Source: an uncultured Planctomycetota bacterium (GTDB taxonomy: Bacteria > Planctomycetota > Phycisphaerae > UBA1845 > Fen-1342). Taken from it: a stretch of 48,201 bases of DNA. This document shows positions 45,971 to 48,201 of this stretch, piece after piece (the first letter of the stretch is position 1; each line of letters opens with the position of its first letter). The stretch is from NCBI GenBank assembly GCA_900696535.1, contig CAADGM010000205.1, positions 1 to 48,201 on the forward strand. Reading direction: 5' to 3'. A model generated the notes under the pieces. That model did no database searches and had not been told where the DNA came from. It was given only the letters and a program-made list of their open reading frames with translations. The translations under genes and the position numbers were made by a program.

Positions 45971-48201
45971 ATGGCGAAACGCAAGGCCTCCGGGCGGTCG
46001 CTGGTGATTGTCGAGTCGCCGGCCAAGGCCAAGACGATCAATAAGTATCTCGGCGACGACTTCGTGGTGAAGGCCTCGCTGGGGCATGTTCGCGATCTCC
46101 CCGAACGCGAGTTCGGAATCGACGTAACTGATTCTTTCAAGCCGACTTACGAGGTTGTAAAGAGCCGGGCCAAGGTCGTCACTGAGCTCCGCAAGCTGGC
46201 AAGCGACGCCGACCAGGTCTACCTCGCGACCGACTTGGACCGGGAGGGCGAGGCGATCGCCTGGCACCTGCTGGAGGCCCTCGGTATCCCCCCGGCCAAA
46301 GCGCGTCGCGTGATCTTCAACGCGATCACCAGGTCCGCCATCGCGGAAGCATTTGCGCACCCCCACGAGATCGACATTGACCGCGTGAACGCCCAGCAGG
46401 CCCGGCGAATCCTGGATCGGATCGTCGGCTACGAGCTTAGCCCGCTGCTCTGGCGGAAAATTGCCAAGGGGCTGTCGGCCGGGCGGGTCCAGTCGGTGGC
46501 GGTCCGGCTCATCGTCGAGCGTGAGCGCGAAATCCGGGCCTTCGTTCCGGAAGAGAGCTGGAAGCTCGCGGTGTGCGTGGCCGCCGAGCCGGAGCGTGTC
46601 GGCGCGCTGCGGCCGGAGCTGGAAGCGTTCGAGCGGAGTGGCGAGCGATCGCTGAGGGAGCTGGCGGGCTGGCTCGCGGAGCGCGGCGCGTTCCGTGCGG
46701 AGCTGGTTGAGCTGTCCGGCACGGCGAATGGCGCCGAGACGATGCCCGCGACCAGGAGCGACACGTCGGACGAGCCAGAGGCCGTCGGGCGTCGGCTCAG
46801 CGCAGCCGCGGCGCGCCGGGTCGCCGAGGCGCTGGGTTTCGTCGTCGAGCGAGAGCAGCGCAGCGCATGGGCCGAGTACAAGCACCTGGGGCTAGAGCAG
46901 GTCACGCTCGTCGGCCGACTGGATTCGGCGCAGGCTCCGACGCTTCGCGCATCCAACCTTCAGACGAAGCGCACGACCACGCGGCCGGCAGCCCCGTTCA
47001 CGACAGCCTCCTTGCAGCAGGCGGCCTCGACCCAGCTTCGCTTCGCGGCCTCGCGGACGATGCGGGTCGCGCAGTCGCTGTACGAAGGCGTGGACATCAA
47101 CGGCGGCGGTCCGGTAGGTCTCATCACCTACATGCGAACGGACTCGACCAACCTGTCCAAGGAGGCGCTGGACGCGGCCCGCGGCTTCATCCGCGATACG
47201 TACGGGGCGCGCTACGTGCCCGAGTCGCCCAACTTCTTCGGCAAGCGCCAGGAGCGCGCCCAGGAGGCCCACGAGGCGATCCGCCCGACCGACGTCACGA
47301 TCACGCCCGAGCGCGTCCGCGGGCACCTCTCGGACGAGCAGTACCGGCTGTACGACTTGATCTGGACGCGATTCGTCGCCTGCCAGATGCCGCCGGCGCA
47401 GTGGGACTCGACCACCGTGAGCCTGACGTGCGACACCCCTCTGGGCACGGCGCGATTCAGCGCGAGCGGCCGGACGCTCGTTTTCGACGGGTTCCTGAAG
47501 GTGGCGGGCCTGCCGGCGGACGAGCCGGTGCTCCCGGCGCTGACGGCCGGGCAGCCGGTCGGCCTGATCGACGTGGAGCCGCGACAGCAGTTCACGTCGC
47601 CCCCGCCGCGATACAACGAAGCGTCGCTGGTCAAGACGCTCGAGGCGGAAGGGATCGGGCGGCCGAGCACGTACGCGTCGATCATCGACACGATCCAGGA
47701 CCGCGGCTACGTCGAGCAGGTGGACCGCAAGTTCTACCCGACGGCGCTCGGGGAGCTGGTCACGGACAAGCTCGTCCAGCACTTCCCGAAGATCATGGAC
47801 GTCAAGTTCACGTCGTTCATGGAGGACGAGCTCGACAAGATCGAGGAGGCGCATCTCGACTGGGTCCACGTGCTCAACGAGTTCTACGAGCCGTTCAAGG
47901 AGCTGCTCTCCCGCGCCGGCGACGAGATGGACAAGGCCGGCGGTCAGCCCAGCGCGCACACCTGCCCCACGTGCAACTCGCCGATGGTCTATCGCTGGGC
48001 CCGCACCGGGCGATTCCTGGCGTGCAGCGGCTATCCCAAGTGCAAGACGACCATGAACGTCGACCGCGAGGGCAACCCGCTGGTCGCCAAGGTCACGGCA
48101 CACAACTGCGAGCTGTGCGGGCGGCCGATGACGCTCCGCCAGTCGAAGACCGGTCACTTCCTCGGCTGCACCGGCTACCCCGAGTGCCGCAACACGGTCG
48201 C
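45971..48201 (+). CDS. topA: DNA topoisomerase I (3' end cut by window edge)
   Basis: Type IA topoisomerase that relaxes negative supercoils. At least 743 residues; it runs off the window. TOPRIM domain at the start (LVIVESPAKAKTINKYLG, then VYLATDLDREGEAIAWHLLE), AQQARRILDRIVGYELSPLL, and the active-site tyrosine Tyr387 in PVGLITYMRTDSTNLS. Later RPTDVTITPERV and EGIGRPSTYASIIDTIQDRG. The C-terminal zinc-ribbon region begins with CPTCNSP and CSGYPKCK and continues with CELCGRPM and CTGYPECR. The stretch between the TOPRIM and the active-site domain (about residues 200-360) is Arg/Ala-rich and longer than I would expect from E. coli TopA. The ATG at 45971 has AGGA about nine bases upstream. 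Confidence 0.97.
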   Translation, partial: MAKRKASGRSLVIVESPAKAKTINKYLGDDFVVKASLGHVRDLPEREFGIDVTDSFKPTYEVVKSRAKVVTELRKLASDADQVYLATDLDREGEAIAWHLLEALGIPPAKARRVIFNAITRSAIAEAFAHPHEIDIDRVNAQQARRILDRIVGYELSPLLWRKIAKGLSAGRVQSVAVRLIVEREREIRAFVPEESWKLAVCVAAEPERVGALRPELEAFERSGERSLRELAGWLAERGAFRAELVELSGTANGAETMPATRSDTSDEPEAVGRRLSAAAARRVAEALGFVVEREQRSAWAEYKHLGLEQVTLVGRLDSAQAPTLRASNLQTKRTTTRPAAPFTTASLQQAASTQLRFAASRTMRVAQSLYEGVDINGGGPVGLITYMRTDSTNLSKEALDAARGFIRDTYGARYVPESPNFFGKRQERAQEAHEAIRPTDVTITPERVRGHLSDEQYRLYDLIWTRFVACQMPPAQWDSTTVSLTCDTPLGTARFSASGRTLVFDGFLKVAGLPADEPVLPALTAGQPVGLIDVEPRQQFTSPPPRYNEASLVKTLEAEGIGRPSTYASIIDTIQDRGYVEQVDRKFYPTALGELVTDKLVQHFPKIMDVKFTSFMEDELDKIEEAHLDWVHVLNEFYEPFKELLSRAGDEMDKAGGQPSAHTCPTCNSPMVYRWARTGRFLACSGYPKCKTTMNVDREGNPLVAKVTAHNCELCGRPMTLRQSKTGHFLGCTGYPECRNTV

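Noticed and set aside
45683-48157. Two long minus-strand frames opposite topA
   Set aside because: They cover the reverse of a complete topoisomerase reading frame and have no motifs of their own.

Overview
The window looks like a piece of chromosome from a high-GC bacterium of the phylum Planctomycetota, probably Phycisphaerae-like (inference). The signs are two secreted proteins with C-terminal PEP-CTERM anchors, a secreted protein ending in dockerin-type calcium repeats, a pseudopilin-like protein whose N-terminus matches the abundant planctomycetal type, and a cell-wall gene cluster without ftsA or ftsZ. Both ends are cut inside genes: cheA at the left, topA at the right.

Layout. 1-4.8 kb (minus): cheA fragment, dockerin-type protein, PEP-CTERM protein, pseudopilin, a small Cys-rich exported protein. 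5.0-6.6 kb: a CPBP-family membrane protein (plus) facing a FliA/WhiG-type sigma factor (minus). 6.9-10.6 kb (minus): GH3-family enzyme, anchored alpha/beta hydrolase, ispF. 10.8 kb: tRNA-Ser(CGA). 11.0-11.9 kb (minus): STAS antagonist and anti-sigma kinase pair. 12.2-14.05 kb (plus): btaB-btaA pair for betaine lipid. 14.3-16.5 kb (minus): S41 processing protease. 16.8-18.0 kb (plus): ruvC-ruvA. 18.0-19.8 kb (plus): S8 subtilase lipoprotein. 19.8-20.4 kb: hairpin-rich spacer. 20.4-25.4 kb (minus): PEP-CTERM protein, small anchored coiled-coil protein, larC, a beta-hydroxyacid dehydrogenase, infC; then thrS to 27.6 kb. 28.0-34.0 kb (minus): murC-murB-ddl-ftsQ followed by two polytopic membrane proteins. 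34.3-38.5 kb (plus): O-antigen ligase-like/TPR protein and a SEDS glycosyltransferase. 38.6-43.5 kb (minus): a pseudokinase-TPR protein and a PAS hybrid histidine kinase whose receiver is out of frame. 43.8 kb (plus): a 34-codon small ORF. 44.1-45.6 kb (minus): GH20-like hydrolase; 45.7 kb: tRNA-Leu(UAG); then topA.

Themes. Cell envelope: murC, murB, ddl, ftsQ, the SEDS protein, the O-antigen ligase-like protein, the betaine-lipid pair and several exported proteins. Signalling: CheA, the STAS/anti-sigma pair, a FliA-type sigma factor, a pseudokinase and a hybrid histidine kinase. Housekeeping: thrS, infC, ispF, ruvCA, topA and two tRNAs.

The most interesting points are infC with a probable AUC start codon, the histidine kinase split at a run of eight C, a eukaryotic-type kinase fold that has lost all three catalytic motifs and sits beside a divergent small ORF, and the btaBA pair. 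All functional assignments come from reading motifs by eye; no database search was possible.
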